A program made the translations under genes and the position numbers. A DNA stretch of 64,000 nt from Dyadobacter sp. CY261 (lineage in GTDB: Bacteria; Bacteroidota; Bacteroidia; Cytophagales; Spirosomataceae), in the NCBI RefSeq assembly GCF_021440085.1, contig NZ_JAKCPW010000001.1, positions 372,001-436,000 of the forward strand, given 5' to 3'. Of this stretch, positions 16,265-26,135 are shown piece after piece. The first letter of the stretch is position 1. The number at the start of each line of letters is the position of its first letter. The notes under the pieces were generated by a model, which saw only the letters and a program-made list of their open reading frames with translations, did no database searches and was not told where the DNA came from.

Positions 16265-17775
16265 ACCTTGATCTTTAATAGTTTGTAAACACGGGCCGCA
16301 TGGCCCTTTTTTATTGAAATAAGCCGTAGATCGTACACCCCAGGTTTCATTTTTGTCTTGAATATTTCGCAGCTAAACCCGTTCGAAGCAGGCCTTGTCA
16401 GCGTTGTGGAAAATCTTCGTAACGCGGGATCATAACCATTGGCGACTTTCATTAAGTAACGCGGCTGTAAATCGGTGTCATTCAATGCGACTACGTACAA
16501 GTGGTCATAACCCTCGCTTTCCTTGAAAATTCCGTTTCGCAGTTCTAAACTCTGTGTGTTGTCTTTGCATTCAACTGTGAGAGAATCAACTGTCCGTTGC
16601 CAATCAATTTGCAAAATCGGAGAATCGGTAGAAGGCAGGGAACCAATCAGATAAGTTTCCTGGGCCTCGGAAAAATAGTCGTTCAATACGATGTCGTGGA
16701 AAACCGGTGGATAGCAGACGAAATTATCCCAGTACCTATCATAAAATGCAGTCGCCAGGACGGCAAAAAGCGCTGCGTATATTTTGTACCGATCCATCTT
16801 GTAGCCGATATCATCCGGCTCTATGCCGCGCGCGAAGCAGATGAGAAAGGCAACGAAAAGCAAAGAACAGATGCCCGCGACGCATAGCCATTGCAAGTCT
16901 GTGATCCGTCGATGTTTTTGCCGCATCAATTGTACAAACACAATAAGCACAGGTAATAATATCGCAATGCCCAGCCATATGCTATAATTCTTATTGATCA
17001 GGTCCGTATCAGCCACTTGTCCGGCAAACGACAGCAAAAGGAATAGCTTGGGCCAAATGTTGCTGGTCGCCTTGGTAAGCATCGATCCCGGACCGAGGCT
17101 TAGGGTCGCAAGATGGATAGCTGTGGCTGCAATGAGCAGTATTGAAGGCGTCAGAACTTGTTTCCAATGGTTGGAAGTTGCCCAAACGATCATCAGCCAA
17201 ATCACAACTGCTGCGAATCCATTAGCGCTGGTGAACAATGCGATAGCCGCGAGAAGCGCACTTAGGTGATACTTTTTTATCGTTATGGCCGTGTAAAACG
17301 ACCACAGCGAAAAGGCAATGCACGGGGCGTGTTGCAGGCTGCAGGTAGCCCATAACACGGTGTCGGCGTAATGTTGAACTTGAAAAAGGAGGCAACAAAT
17401 AGCCACCAGGGCGGGGAGTGACAATTGCTCTTTTCGATGAAACTGGTAGAAGATGACGGCTATGCCTAAAAGGCTTAAATCCCCCCAAATGATTAGCCAT
17501 CGCATGTTGAGTTGCCTTGTCAACAGATATTGCAAGGTTGCGACGACTTTGGAGAATAGTAGCCGATGCTCAAAATTTTGATCAAAAAGCAAACCCACTG
17601 CGTCGACAGGGTTTTGACTGTGCTCAAATTTATAAATGAATTGGACGATGTTTTCAAAATCGTCATAGTAGGGAAAATTGAACGAAAGCCGGAAAACCGT
17701 AAACCAGAAAAAGGCGATTACTGTGAGGATGGTTGTCCAGAGAATGCGTGTGCAGAACTGAGAAAAAATGGTCAT
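16261..17775 (-). CDS. Polytopic inner-membrane protein with C-terminal soluble domain
   Basis: 504 residues from the ATG at 17775 (MTIFSQF); a TTG six codons earlier is less likely. About nine hydrophobic segments cover residues 8-350, and the first periplasmic loop carries a DDF motif (YYDDFENI) and a conserved acidic/aromatic face, as in integral-membrane GT-C type glycosyltransferases of the Wzy/Gtr kind. The C-terminal 150 residues form a soluble beta domain with repeated LRNGIFKESEGYDHLYVV-like strands. A role in surface-polysaccharide glycosylation is possible, but no family match is claimed. Stop codons of this gene and its plus-strand neighbour overlap (16261-16264). Confidence 0.7.
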   Translation of the reverse strand: MTIFSQFCTRILWTTILTVIAFFWFTVFRLSFNFPYYDDFENIVQFIYKFEHSQNPVDAVGLLFDQNFEHRLLFSKVVATLQYLLTRQLNMRWLIIWGDLSLLGIAVIFYQFHRKEQLSLPALVAICCLLFQVQHYADTVLWATCSLQHAPCIAFSLWSFYTAITIKKYHLSALLAAIALFTSANGFAAVVIWLMIVWATSNHWKQVLTPSILLIAATAIHLATLSLGPGSMLTKATSNIWPKLFLLLSFAGQVADTDLINKNYSIWLGIAILLPVLIVFVQLMRQKHRRITDLQWLCVAGICSLLFVAFLICFARGIEPDDIGYKMDRYKIYAALFAVLATAFYDRYWDNFVCYPPVFHDIVLNDYFSEAQETYLIGSLPSTDSPILQIDWQRTVDSLTVECKDNTQSLELRNGIFKESEGYDHLYVVALNDTDLQPRYLMKVANGYDPALRRFSTTLTRPASNGFSCEIFKTKMKPGVYDLRLISIKKGHAARVYKLLKIKV

Positions 17776-18076
17776 CGACAAGTAGCCCGGCAACTGCCGG
17801 ATAAGCTAATTTTAGATATGCAGAGCGAATAGAAGAAAGTGAGTGTGTGCATAGTGAATGTCAAGAATAGTGTGTAGCCGTCTTATTTAAGCCTTTCACA
17901 AACAAACAGCGAAAACTTAGGTTTCCCAAAGTTGTTGAATGACGGGCCGGTTACAGTTAGCAAGCGGTTTAGTGTTTACCGTAATGTCTTTTTTTCGGCC
18001 GTTTTTATATTATTGTTAACTGCATTTTCGGAAAGTGATAGGGCCGTACTTTTACCTATCAAAAAAATGCATTTCC
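17776..18076. other. Divergent intergenic region
   Basis: About 300 bases between two divergent genes. A minor hairpin (CCGGC/GCCGG, 17787-17800) lies beside the membrane-protein start. I see no full promoter consensus for either gene. Confidence 0.4.
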
Positions 18077-18877
18077 ATGAAGCAACTTCCCGCGCTGATT
18101 TTCGCCTTTTACTATGTTTTGTGCCTCGCCAATGCCTCGGCACAGAACCGGAAGATTGATCTGATCGCACATAGGGGCGGGGTAGTGGATAGTACTTTTA
18201 CGGAAAACGGATTACCAGCCTTGAAGGAGGCTGCCCGCCAAGGTTACGAAATGGTCGAAACGGATGTGCGTGCGACAGCCGACGGTGTTTTGATCGCCAA
18301 TCACGATGCTGATTTTAACAGGTTTTACGGTGATCCCCGCAAGGTTACAGAAACGGAATGGGCCAATGCGCGCCAACTCACAAGCAAACTGGATGGAAGT
18401 AAACCGATGCTGCTCGACGATGTGCTGAAATTTTGCAGGAAACATGACATGGCCTTGATGCTCGACAACAAAATAACAGGCCTTGATTCTGCACTTTTTA
18501 ACAAACTGATTGCATTGCTGGACCAATATCACCTCAGGAAAACGGCTCTCATGATAGGTACCGACGAATCTACCGAATTTTTTACCGGCAAGGTCCGGCT
18601 GAGCTGCTCACGAAAACAGTTGGAAGATAATATGCGAAAGACTGGCTACCAGGCCGATCATTATTATCTTTTCGAAAGGCCTGCCAACCTGACCCATGAG
18701 GACGTTGCATGGGCGCGAAAGAATCATATCCGCGTTGTGGCTGCGATCAACAAGTTTCACTACCGAAAATCGGCCGACATCATGGCTGATGCAAGGCGAG
18801 ATTGTGAGAAGATGCTTGGCTACGGTGTCACGGAATTTCAGATCGATTCGGAGTTCCGGCGGTTCCTGCGGAATTAA
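18077..18877 (+). CDS. Secreted glycerophosphodiester phosphodiesterase
   Basis: 266 residues from the ATG at 18077, which gives a standard signal peptide (MKQLPALIFAFYYVLCLANA, cleavage near ASAQ); a GTG at 18035 would add a useless extension. The GDPD TIM barrel shows the catalytic pair H-R in IAHRGG, the metal ligands E and D in MVETDVRATADG and H in LIANHD, and the conserved DNK in MALMLDNK. It hydrolyses glycerophosphodiesters from lipid breakdown to glycerol-3-phosphate and an alcohol in the periplasm. The C-terminal strand VTEFQIDS replaces the usual GVDGIITD. No operon partner. Confidence 0.9.
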   Translation: MKQLPALIFAFYYVLCLANASAQNRKIDLIAHRGGVVDSTFTENGLPALKEAARQGYEMVETDVRATADGVLIANHDADFNRFYGDPRKVTETEWANARQLTSKLDGSKPMLLDDVLKFCRKHDMALMLDNKITGLDSALFNKLIALLDQYHLRKTALMIGTDESTEFFTGKVRLSCSRKQLEDNMRKTGYQADHYYLFERPANLTHEDVAWARKNHIRVVAAINKFHYRKSADIMADARRDCEKMLGYGVTEFQIDSEFRRFLRN

Positions 18878-18961
18878 TTTCTGTAAAAATCCTATAAATC
18901 GCTTAGGGGTTTGCGGGAGTTGTTTGACTATACATACAGATCCGGATAATGGAGCACCCTC

Positions 18962-19516
18962 ATGACTAAATTTCTAACCGATGAACAGCTGGTAACGCAG
19001 CTCCGCGAAGGCAATAAACGCGCTTTCGAGGAGATCTATGACCGTTACTGGTACAAATTGTTCTGCGTCTCCTATCATCAGGTAGGGTCGCGGGAGGAGT
19101 CGGAAGAACTGGTGCATGACATATTCGAAAGCCTCTGGAACAAGCGGCTGGAAACCGAAATTCGAAGCCTCGGAACCTACCTGGTGATCTCGATGAAATA
19201 CAGGGTTACCAATTTTATCAAGTCCCAGATCACCTGGCGACGGTATCAGGAATATCTGATCCTCAACAAGATACAGGAAACGTATTCTACGGATGAGATC
19301 GTGCAGTTTTCGGATCTTTCGCGGGCTGTGGACGAAGTGATGAGGAAGCTTCCCGAAAAAACCAGCCGTATTTTTCATTTAAGCCGCTTCGAAAACCGTC
19401 CGGTAAAGGATATTGCCGAGGAGTTCAATATTTCCGAAAAGGCCGTTGAATACCATATTACCAAGTCACTCAAAGCACTAAAAGAAAATCTTTGGATGTA
19501 TAATTCCAACAACTAA
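18962..19516 (+). CDS. RNA polymerase sigma-70 factor, ECF subfamily (FecI-like)
   Basis: 184 residues. Sigma region 2 (about 25-95; RAFEEIYDRYWYKLF) and region 4 (about 120-175; LPEKTSRIFHLSRFENRPV, then EKAVEYHITKSLKAL) are intact. It belongs to the Bacteroidota FecI-like group that acts with FecR anti-sigma factors to switch on adjacent SusC/TonB receptors when the substrate is present. The FecR and STN-domain SusC genes follow in the same direction, which supports that. Confidence 0.93.
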   Translation: MTKFLTDEQLVTQLREGNKRAFEEIYDRYWYKLFCVSYHQVGSREESEELVHDIFESLWNKRLETEIRSLGTYLVISMKYRVTNFIKSQITWRRYQEYLILNKIQETYSTDEIVQFSDLSRAVDEVMRKLPEKTSRIFHLSRFENRPVKDIAEEFNISEKAVEYHITKSLKALKENLWMYNSNN

Positions 19517-19537
19517 AACCTATACACGCCTCCGCAA

Positions 19538-20533
19538 ATGACACCATATAGCTACGACGAACTGATTGAAAAATATATTGCCGGAACAACAACGGCAGAC
19601 GAGGACCAATGGATGGAGCATTATTTACGCGACAATCCGGTCGATGACTCGGATATTTTTCAGTACGAAAAAGAGGAGATCGGGCAACGGATCAGGCAGA
19701 AACTCCTGGCCAATACAACACGTAAGCCGGTGAAAATTGGATGGTGGGCCGCGGTTGCTGCTTCCGTGACGTTTCTGGCTGGTATTTTCTGGTATAATGC
19801 ACCGAAACAAAATACCTTTCTACCTACGCTGGCTTCTATCTGGAACGAGGATGGCGAAGGCTTTGCAGTGAGCAACACATCGCACAAGCCACAACGGCTC
19901 ACATTGGAGGACGGCAGCGTGGTGATCCTGCAACCCAACAGCCGGATCAGTTATCCAGATCATTTCGGCGAGCGTAAAAGAATGGTATACCTGCACGGCG
20001 AAGCGTTTTTCGAGGTTAAGCGGGATGTGACAAAACCGTTTGTCGTTTCTACAGAAAACCTTGCAACGCAGGTGCTGGGGACAAGTTTTAATGTAAAATC
20101 GTATGACGGGTCCGGTTCGATAGAGGTCCAGGTGGCTACCGGAAGGGTGTCGGTATATGAGACTTCCGATAGCAAGACGTCGAGTAAAAACGGTTTCATT
20201 CTGACGCCTAACCAGAAGGTGGTATTTGACAAGGATTCCCGTAAGATGGAATTGGGGATTGTGCGGAACCCGGTGATAGTGAAGGCCGTGGAGTCGCGGA
20301 TGCGGTTCGAGTTTGCTGAAACGCCGGCGACCGACGTTTTGGAGATACTGGAGAAGGCCTACGGCATCGATATTGTAGTGGAAGGCGATGTGTTGCGGAA
20401 TTGTCTTTTTACGGGCGATATCAACGACCTGTCGATGTTCGATCAGCTGGATCTGATCTGTAAAGCGGTAAATGTCGAATACGAGCGCCGCGGCGCTTCG
20501 CTATTTATTTCGGGTGAAGGTTGTGGTAACTAA
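19538..20533 (+). CDS. FecR-family anti-sigma factor
   Basis: 331 residues. A cytoplasmic N-terminal part (1-65) contacts the sigma factor; one membrane helix follows (about 67-87, IGWWAAVAASVTFLAGIFW); the periplasmic FecR domain (about 115-215; RLTLEDGSVVILQPNSRI, GEAFFEVKRD) and a C-terminal DUF4974-like domain (about 245-320; RFEFAETPATDVLEILEKAY) complete it. The last domain resembles STN and receives the signal from the outer-membrane receptor. It lies 21 bases after the sigma gene. Confidence 0.92.
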   Translation: MTPYSYDELIEKYIAGTTTADEDQWMEHYLRDNPVDDSDIFQYEKEEIGQRIRQKLLANTTRKPVKIGWWAAVAASVTFLAGIFWYNAPKQNTFLPTLASIWNEDGEGFAVSNTSHKPQRLTLEDGSVVILQPNSRISYPDHFGERKRMVYLHGEAFFEVKRDVTKPFVVSTENLATQVLGTSFNVKSYDGSGSIEVQVATGRVSVYETSDSKTSSKNGFILTPNQKVVFDKDSRKMELGIVRNPVIVKAVESRMRFEFAETPATDVLEILEKAYGIDIVVEGDVLRNCLFTGDINDLSMFDQLDLICKAVNVEYERRGASLFISGEGCGN

Positions 20534-20562
20534 TTGAAAAAAGGATAAGTGAAAATAACAAA

Positions 20563-20590
20563 TGCCGGCCATGCGCTAACATGTCCGGCA
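20563..20590. other. Hairpin between fecR and susC
   Basis: Stem TGCCGG/CCGGCA plus CAT/ATG with one mismatch, loop of eight bases. No T-run follows, so it is not a typical terminator; it could lower or modulate susC expression relative to fecR. Confidence 0.4.
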
Positions 20591-20664
20591 GTTTGAACAT
20601 CCTTCCTGGCAGAAGGATAGCAGTTTGTTTTTGAGTTGTTCAGTCCACAAAAACTTTTAAAATT

Positions 20665-23600
20665 ATGCATAAAAAAATACCCTTCAAAAGGGCTGTTTAC
20701 AAAGTCATGAGCGCTACGGCCAAACAACTTTTACTTGCTCTGATCTGCTGTGGGTTCTCCATGGCGCATGGCGTTTATAGCCAGGAGTTACTTAACAAAG
20801 AGATCTCTTTGAAAGTAGAAGCGCAGGAAATCCGCCAGGTTTTGCGGCAGATCGAGAAACAGGCCGATGTTAAATTTGTATACAGTTCGGGCAGCATTCA
20901 GGGCAGAAGCACTGTTGCGGCCAAACAACTGCAAGGCTCTCTCAGCCGCGTGCTCGACCAATTGCTGACACCCCTGAATGTTTCTTACGAGGTGGTGGGA
21001 ACCTCTCGCATATTATTGCGAAAAAAGAGCGAGCCGCAGAGCACAGCCCCGTTTGGTGCCTCAGCCGCGGAAGTCGCAGCCGACAGGACTGTAACAGGAA
21101 AGGTCGTTGACGAGAAGGGCGACGGCCTGCCCGGCGTGAACATCCTGATAATAGGGAGTCAGCAGGGAACATCCTCCGATCAGAACGGCCAGTTTCAGCT
21201 GAGCGTGCCGGATGGCAGTGTAACGCTCCGCTTCTCTTTTATCGGTTATGTGAGTCAGGATGCGGTAGTGGGCAACAGTGCGGTGATCAATGTTACCATG
21301 GCACCCGATGTAAATGCCTTGCGGGAAGTGGTGGTGGTAGGTTACGGAACCCAGGAGAAAAAAGATGTGACAGGCGCCGTTTCCTCTGTGAAAGGGGCTG
21401 ACTTTCAAAACCTTCCAACGGGTGGTGCACAGCAGGCTTTGCAAGGCCGTGCAGCGGGTGTGAACGTGATCCGCAACGGGGGAGCACCGGGTGATGCCGG
21501 TACGATCCAGATCCGGGGCTTCGGAACGGTCAACAATGCCGATCCGCTGGTGGTGATCGACGGGGTACCGGCCGGTTCGATGAACGACGTGAACCCCAAT
21601 GACATCGAATCTATCGAGATACTGAAAGACGCTTCTGCATCAGCTATTTATGGTACTCGTGCTGCCAATGGCGTGGTAATTATCACTACCAAACGCGGTA
21701 CGTTCGATAATCCGATCTCCGTGACGGTGAATGGATACGCAGGTGTCAGCAACCGCATCAAGATACTGGATATGCTCGAAGCTCGTGATCTGGCGGAATT
21801 GAAGCGGGAGGCTTACGACAATGACGGCCTGCCTATTCCGCCAATTTGGAAAGAAACTCAGTATCAGACCCAGAAAACCAACTGGCAGGATGCATTGCTC
21901 AAACAAGGTGTTACCCAGAACTACGATGCCGCGATCCGGGGCGGCGGTAAGTATTCGTCCTTCTCGATTTCGGGAGGTTATTATAATGAAAAGGGTATTA
22001 TTGGTAAATCGTATTATAAACGATACACATTCCGTGTGAACTCGGACCATAAGATTGGGTCGAGGTTGAAAATCGGGCAAAATTTGCAATTCACCAATAC
22101 CCATAATACGTCGCCGAATACAACCTCGTCACAAACCGGTTTGCTATGGAGCGCTATCCGCTTTCATCCCGGTCTGCCGATACGCAATGCCGACGGTTCA
22201 TACAGTACTACCAAGGGAATCGGCGCATTCGGGGACATCAACAACCCGATTTTTACGGTCGATAACCAGGATCAGAACAATATCCGCAACCGTATCCTGG
22301 GTAGCCTCACCGGCGAACTCGAACTGTTGAAAGGCCTGAAATTGCGCGCTAACCTGGCGATGGACGCGACTTTTTCAGAAAATAACAATTTCGAGGTTAA
22401 AATTAACGACCAGTTCCGGACGAACTCTTATAATCAGCTCGATCTTACTCACGGCAAATACTGGTCGTTCTTGCAGGAATATTTTCTTTCCTATGACAAG
22501 AAATTCGGTGCGCATAGCCTGAACCTCGTTGGTGGTTACACTTCGCAAACATTCAACAGCATTTCTTCCAAACAGCGCGGCCGTGATTTCGCGAGCGAGG
22601 ACCCCACTTTGCGTTACCTGCAATATGCTGGAACGATCGTTTCCGTGGCCGGGGAGGATGGCAACCGCAGCTACGATGCGCTGGCTTCCTGGTTTGGCCG
22701 GGCCAATTACTCGTTTATGGACCGCTACCTGCTCACGGCTACATTCCGTTCCGACGGTTCGTCGAAGTTCGCGTCGGGCAATCGCTGGGGTTATTTCCCT
22801 GCATTCTCGCTGGGGTGGAGGCTTTCGGAAGAGGCGTTTTTCAAAAACGCATTGCCCGTGTTCAGCAACTTCAAGCTTACCGGTGGCTGGGGACAGCTGG
22901 GTAACCAGAACGTGAACTCGCTGCAATACCTGGCTCTGATCAACTCGTCGTACCGCTATGCGTTAGGGGCTGGCGGAACGCAGAACCCAATTTCGGGCGC
23001 CGCGCAGAGCCGTCTGGCAAACCTGCAAATAGGCTGGGAGACGGCTGAGATGAGCAACTTCGGTGTGGAAGCCGGGCTTTGGAAAAATGCATTGTATGTC
23101 TCAGTCAACTACTTTGTCAAGGATACCAAAAAGATGCTGCTCGCGCCGCCTTCGGTCGGAACGATCGGAACGTCCATTATTCCGGACCAGAACATCGGAC
23201 AACTGCGCAACAAGGGCGTGGAGATAGAGGCATCGTACCGTCATACTTTCGGCGGTCTTACCTTCAACGTAAGCGGAAACGCAACTTTAATTAGAAACCG
23301 AATTACCAAACTCGCTACGCCGGGCGGCTTCCTCGCTTCGCAGCTTTACGGACGCGGACAGCAGGAGATCGTGCGCACGTACGAGGGCAATCCTTACGGC
23401 ACGTTTTATGGTTACAAAACGGACGGTCTGTATCAAAAGCAAAGTGATATCGACTCCGACCCTAACATTGCCAACGACTCCCGCAAAACGAACGGGCAGA
23501 TTCACCCGGGCGACGTCCGTTTTGTGGACCTGACCGGCGACGGCATTGTGGACGATAAGGATAGGACCATTATAGGAAGCCCGCAGCCCAAGATCAATTA

Positions 23601-24102
23601 CGGTGTAAATGCAGGCTTGAATTACAAAGGATTTGATTTCAACCTGTTCTTCGTAGGTGTAGGCGGCGTTTCGATTTTTAACGCCGACAGAATGCAGGGA
23701 CTTGACGCGAGCTACTCGTTTAACTTATACCAGGAAGCCAATGAGCGCTGGCATGGCGAGGGCACGAGTAACACCGTACCAAGGCTGAGCATCGATAACC
23801 CGAACCGCAACTTCCGTCCTTCCGACCTGTTTATCGAGAAAGGGGATTTCTTCCGATTGAAAAACTTCACATTGGGTTACACCATTCCCAAAACGGTGAT
23901 TGAAAAAGTGAAGTTATCACAAGCGAGATTTTACATTACCGGGCAAAACGTGTTCACGTTTACCAAATACAACGGTCTGAACCCCGAGCTTGGCTATGTT
24001 GGCGGTGATAAAGCGGCCGGGTTGTACAACCAGCTGAATGTAGACTACGCGCAATATCCGCAGGCACGCACGTGGACCATCGGAGCAACTTTGTCATTCT
24101 AA
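20665..24102 (+). CDS. SusC/RagA-family TonB-dependent outer-membrane receptor with STN domain
   Basis: 1145 residues. Signal peptide (hydrophobic LLLALICCGFSMA), STN domain (about 48-118; KEISLKVEAQEIRQVLRQIE), carboxypeptidase-regulatory-like domain (about 140-215; VTGKVVDEKGDGLPGVNI), plug domain (EVVVVGYGTQEKKDVTGAV, GRAAGVNVIRN, GFGTVNNADPLVVIDGVP, ASASAIYGTRAANGV) and a 22-strand barrel ending in TWTIGATLSF. SusC proteins form the channel of a SusCD importer driven by TonB. The STN domain is the part that talks to FecR, so this receptor is induced by cell-surface signalling through the ECF sigma gene two genes upstream. The substrate is unknown. Confidence 0.95.
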   Translation: MHKKIPFKRAVYKVMSATAKQLLLALICCGFSMAHGVYSQELLNKEISLKVEAQEIRQVLRQIEKQADVKFVYSSGSIQGRSTVAAKQLQGSLSRVLDQLLTPLNVSYEVVGTSRILLRKKSEPQSTAPFGASAAEVAADRTVTGKVVDEKGDGLPGVNILIIGSQQGTSSDQNGQFQLSVPDGSVTLRFSFIGYVSQDAVVGNSAVINVTMAPDVNALREVVVVGYGTQEKKDVTGAVSSVKGADFQNLPTGGAQQALQGRAAGVNVIRNGGAPGDAGTIQIRGFGTVNNADPLVVIDGVPAGSMNDVNPNDIESIEILKDASASAIYGTRAANGVVIITTKRGTFDNPISVTVNGYAGVSNRIKILDMLEARDLAELKREAYDNDGLPIPPIWKETQYQTQKTNWQDALLKQGVTQNYDAAIRGGGKYSSFSISGGYYNEKGIIGKSYYKRYTFRVNSDHKIGSRLKIGQNLQFTNTHNTSPNTTSSQTGLLWSAIRFHPGLPIRNADGSYSTTKGIGAFGDINNPIFTVDNQDQNNIRNRILGSLTGELELLKGLKLRANLAMDATFSENNNFEVKINDQFRTNSYNQLDLTHGKYWSFLQEYFLSYDKKFGAHSLNLVGGYTSQTFNSISSKQRGRDFASEDPTLRYLQYAGTIVSVAGEDGNRSYDALASWFGRANYSFMDRYLLTATFRSDGSSKFASGNRWGYFPAFSLGWRLSEEAFFKNALPVFSNFKLTGGWGQLGNQNVNSLQYLALINSSYRYALGAGGTQNPISGAAQSRLANLQIGWETAEMSNFGVEAGLWKNALYVSVNYFVKDTKKMLLAPPSVGTIGTSIIPDQNIGQLRNKGVEIEASYRHTFGGLTFNVSGNATLIRNRITKLATPGGFLASQLYGRGQQEIVRTYEGNPYGTFYGYKTDGLYQKQSDIDSDPNIANDSRKTNGQIHPGDVRFVDLTGDGIVDDKDRTIIGSPQPKINYGVNAGLNYKGFDFNLFFVGVGGVSIFNADRMQGLDASYSFNLYQEANERWHGEGTSNTVPRLSIDNPNRNFRPSDLFIEKGDFFRLKNFTLGYTIPKTVIEKVKLSQARFYITGQNVFTFTKYNGLNPELGYVGGDKAAGLYNQLNVDYAQYPQARTWTIGATLSF

Positions 24103-24146
24103 CCAGGACGGGAAATAACCCTAATTGATATTAAGATATAACCGAC

Positions 24147-25589
24147 ATGAAAAAGATATATGTACTGGCCGGATGGGTCTTTCTGATGGCCGCAACCAGT
24201 TGTAACGACGATCTGCTCGAAAGTACGCCTTACGGACAGGTGACCTCCCAGCAGTTCTGGCGCAATGGCGATGACGTGGTGGCTGCCACCAATGCGATTT
24301 ATGCACCGCTGCTGAATGAAGACGGCTTCGCGCACACCGAATATACTTTCGATAACTGCTCCGACGATATGAACCGCGCCGGCGACCACTCCGATGAAAC
24401 TTCGTTGGAAATGTTCACATTTGATGCCTCCAATTCGCATATCCTCGCTACCTGGTCGACTAAATATGAGGTGATCTCGCGGGCCAATGCGGTGCTGATC
24501 AACGCGCCAAAGGTGACAATGGATGAGGCATTACGGAACCGGAGCATGGGGGAGGCCTATTTCCTGAGGGGATTCATCTACTGGCGTCTCTCGCTTATTT
24601 ACGGCGAAGTGCCCATTATCCTCGAAGGCGACGCACTGGATAACAACTACAACAAAGCCAAAGCCAGCCTTGCGGAAGTACGTGCGCAGGCAGAATCCGA
24701 TTTTACGAAGGCAGCTAGTCTGTTGCCGGTAAGCTACGATGCAGGCGAGGCAGGCCGGGTGACACAAGGCTCTGCCAATGGTTTTTTAGCTAAATTATAC
24801 GTGTACCAGGAAAATTGGGCGAAAGCTATCGAGGCAGGCCAGAAAGTGATCAGCAATGCCGCTTACAAGCTTGCGGACAACTATGACGAGAATTTTCAGC
24901 TTGCCACTGAGAATAATCCGGAAATCCTCTTTTCACTGCAATACGAAACGGGTTGGACCACCGATAATTCACCGACCTTCTACCACACGCCACAGGCATT
25001 CGGTGGCTGGGGTTTCCACGAGCCGATCGAGGACCTTGTGCAGGAATTTGAAAAAGGTGACCCCCGGCGGTCATATTCGATTTACAGCCCTGGTGATAAA
25101 GTGAACCGGGGGAGCGCCGGAACAACCACATTTGCAGCCAATATGACCCGGGTAACCGGTTATTCGTTCCGGAAATACACCGACTTTACCGATGCCGGTG
25201 ACATGAGCCAGAGCCTTAATGCGCCATTCCTGCGTACAGCCGATGTGTACTTGCTCCTGGCGGAGGCTAAGATCCGCGGAGGACAAAGCGGCGACACGGA
25301 ATTGAATGCAGTGCGCAAACGTGCCGGACTAGCCGCCAAAACCGGTGCAAAAATGACAGACATTATGCACGAACGACGTGTGGAGCTTGCCGGAGAAAAT
25401 GAACGCCACCAGGATCTGTTGCGCTGGGATAAAGCGGGTCTGATCGACATCGCAGCGCATTACAAAATCGCCAGAGGGCCATTCAAGCCAAGCCGTAATT
25501 TCATCAAACCCAAGCATTACTATTTCCCTCTCCCGCAACGTGAGGTGGATTTGAGTAATGGAGTTTTGACGCAGAATGGGAATTATTAA
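24147..25589 (+). CDS. SusD/RagB-family nutrient-binding outer-membrane lipoprotein
   Basis: 480 residues. Lipoprotein signal with C19 (FLMAATSCND). The N-terminal SusD-like domain (FWRNGDDVVAATNAIYAPL, GEAYFLRGFIYWRLSLIYGEVPI) and the TPR helices (AKASLAEVRAQAESDF) are typical, and the C-terminal RagB part ends with the conserved ELAGENERHQDLLRWDKAGL and YFPLPQREVDLS. It forms the lid of the SusC channel and binds the ligand at the surface. It follows susC by 44 bases and shares the operon. Confidence 0.94.
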   Translation: MKKIYVLAGWVFLMAATSCNDDLLESTPYGQVTSQQFWRNGDDVVAATNAIYAPLLNEDGFAHTEYTFDNCSDDMNRAGDHSDETSLEMFTFDASNSHILATWSTKYEVISRANAVLINAPKVTMDEALRNRSMGEAYFLRGFIYWRLSLIYGEVPIILEGDALDNNYNKAKASLAEVRAQAESDFTKAASLLPVSYDAGEAGRVTQGSANGFLAKLYVYQENWAKAIEAGQKVISNAAYKLADNYDENFQLATENNPEILFSLQYETGWTTDNSPTFYHTPQAFGGWGFHEPIEDLVQEFEKGDPRRSYSIYSPGDKVNRGSAGTTTFAANMTRVTGYSFRKYTDFTDAGDMSQSLNAPFLRTADVYLLLAEAKIRGGQSGDTELNAVRKRAGLAAKTGAKMTDIMHERRVELAGENERHQDLLRWDKAGLIDIAAHYKIARGPFKPSRNFIKPKHYYFPLPQREVDLSNGVLTQNGNY

Positions 25590-25606
25590 TAATTGAATGA
25601 TAGGCT

Positions 25607-25684
25607 GTACTGTCACCCTGAGCGCAGTCGAAGGGTAAATGCATCATCGCTAGTATCCTTCGACTGCGCTCAGGATGACAGTAC
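25607..25684. repeat. Intergenic inverted repeat of a dispersed Bacteroidota element
   Basis: Two 29-base arms (25607-25635 and 25656-25684) are inverted copies with two mismatches; the spacer is 20 bases. The core CCTGAGCGCAGTCGAAGG is known to me from many intergenic regions of Bacteroidota genomes, in which it is found as such facing pairs. Minus-strand translation gives the usual nonsense CHPERSRR. It sits between the SusD gene and the next lipoprotein gene and could form a long hairpin that ends or stabilises the upstream mRNA. Confidence 0.85.
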
Positions 25685-25702
25685 CGGTAAACCATAAATA
25701 CA

Positions 25703-26122
25703 GTGACCCATTCCCAAAAACTACTGATCACCGTCTTGGCCCTAACGACCCTCACCCGCTGCAACACCCGCGAGCGTGAATTGCAAGGCGTTTGGCGTAC
25801 GGACTCGATTAGCAATTTTGTGAATGGGTTTAGTTTTACCAATAATACTTTCGACGAGCATTGGTCGACGTTCGAGTATGGTGCCGATGGCGTGATGACG
25901 GAGCGGAAGAAGGAGAGATTCAAGACGTATCGTTACCAGCTTCCAGGTGCCGATTCGCTGGTTTATACCGATTCTACCGGGCATAAGCTGAGTGGTTTCC
26001 AGATCCTGAAACTGTCGGACGATCAGTTAATCCTGAAAAAAGCCCAGAAACCTTACCTTTCGGGAAAGAACCAGGAATTGTACGAAGTCAGGTTTTTTAC
26101 CAAAATCCACGCAGGGAAATAA
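25703..26122 (+). CDS. Small lipoprotein between SusD and the FG-GAP protein
   Basis: 139 residues from a GTG. The N-terminus is a lipoprotein-type signal (KLLITVLALTTLTRCN, lipidated C20). The mature part resembles a lipocalin-like beta sheet (LQGVWRTDSISNF, WSTFEYGADGVMTERKKE, ILKLSDDQLILKKA), a layout often seen in small Bacteroidota lipoproteins, but I do not assign a family. It ends 13 bases before the large lipoprotein gene and is probably part of the same transcript. Confidence 0.65.
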   Translation: MTHSQKLLITVLALTTLTRCNTRERELQGVWRTDSISNFVNGFSFTNNTFDEHWSTFEYGADGVMTERKKERFKTYRYQLPGADSLVYTDSTGHKLSGFQILKLSDDQLILKKAQKPYLSGKNQELYEVRFFTKIHAGK

Positions 26123-26135
26123 CTGCATTTGCCCT

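Noticed and set aside
21640..22104. 154-codon minus-strand frame inside susC
   Set aside because: Shadow of the SusC gene, no start context or family pattern.
25504..25923. 139-codon minus-strand frame
   Set aside because: Its middle is the translation of the intergenic inverted repeat (CHPERSRR and FDCAQGD); it also runs antisense to the lipoprotein gene.
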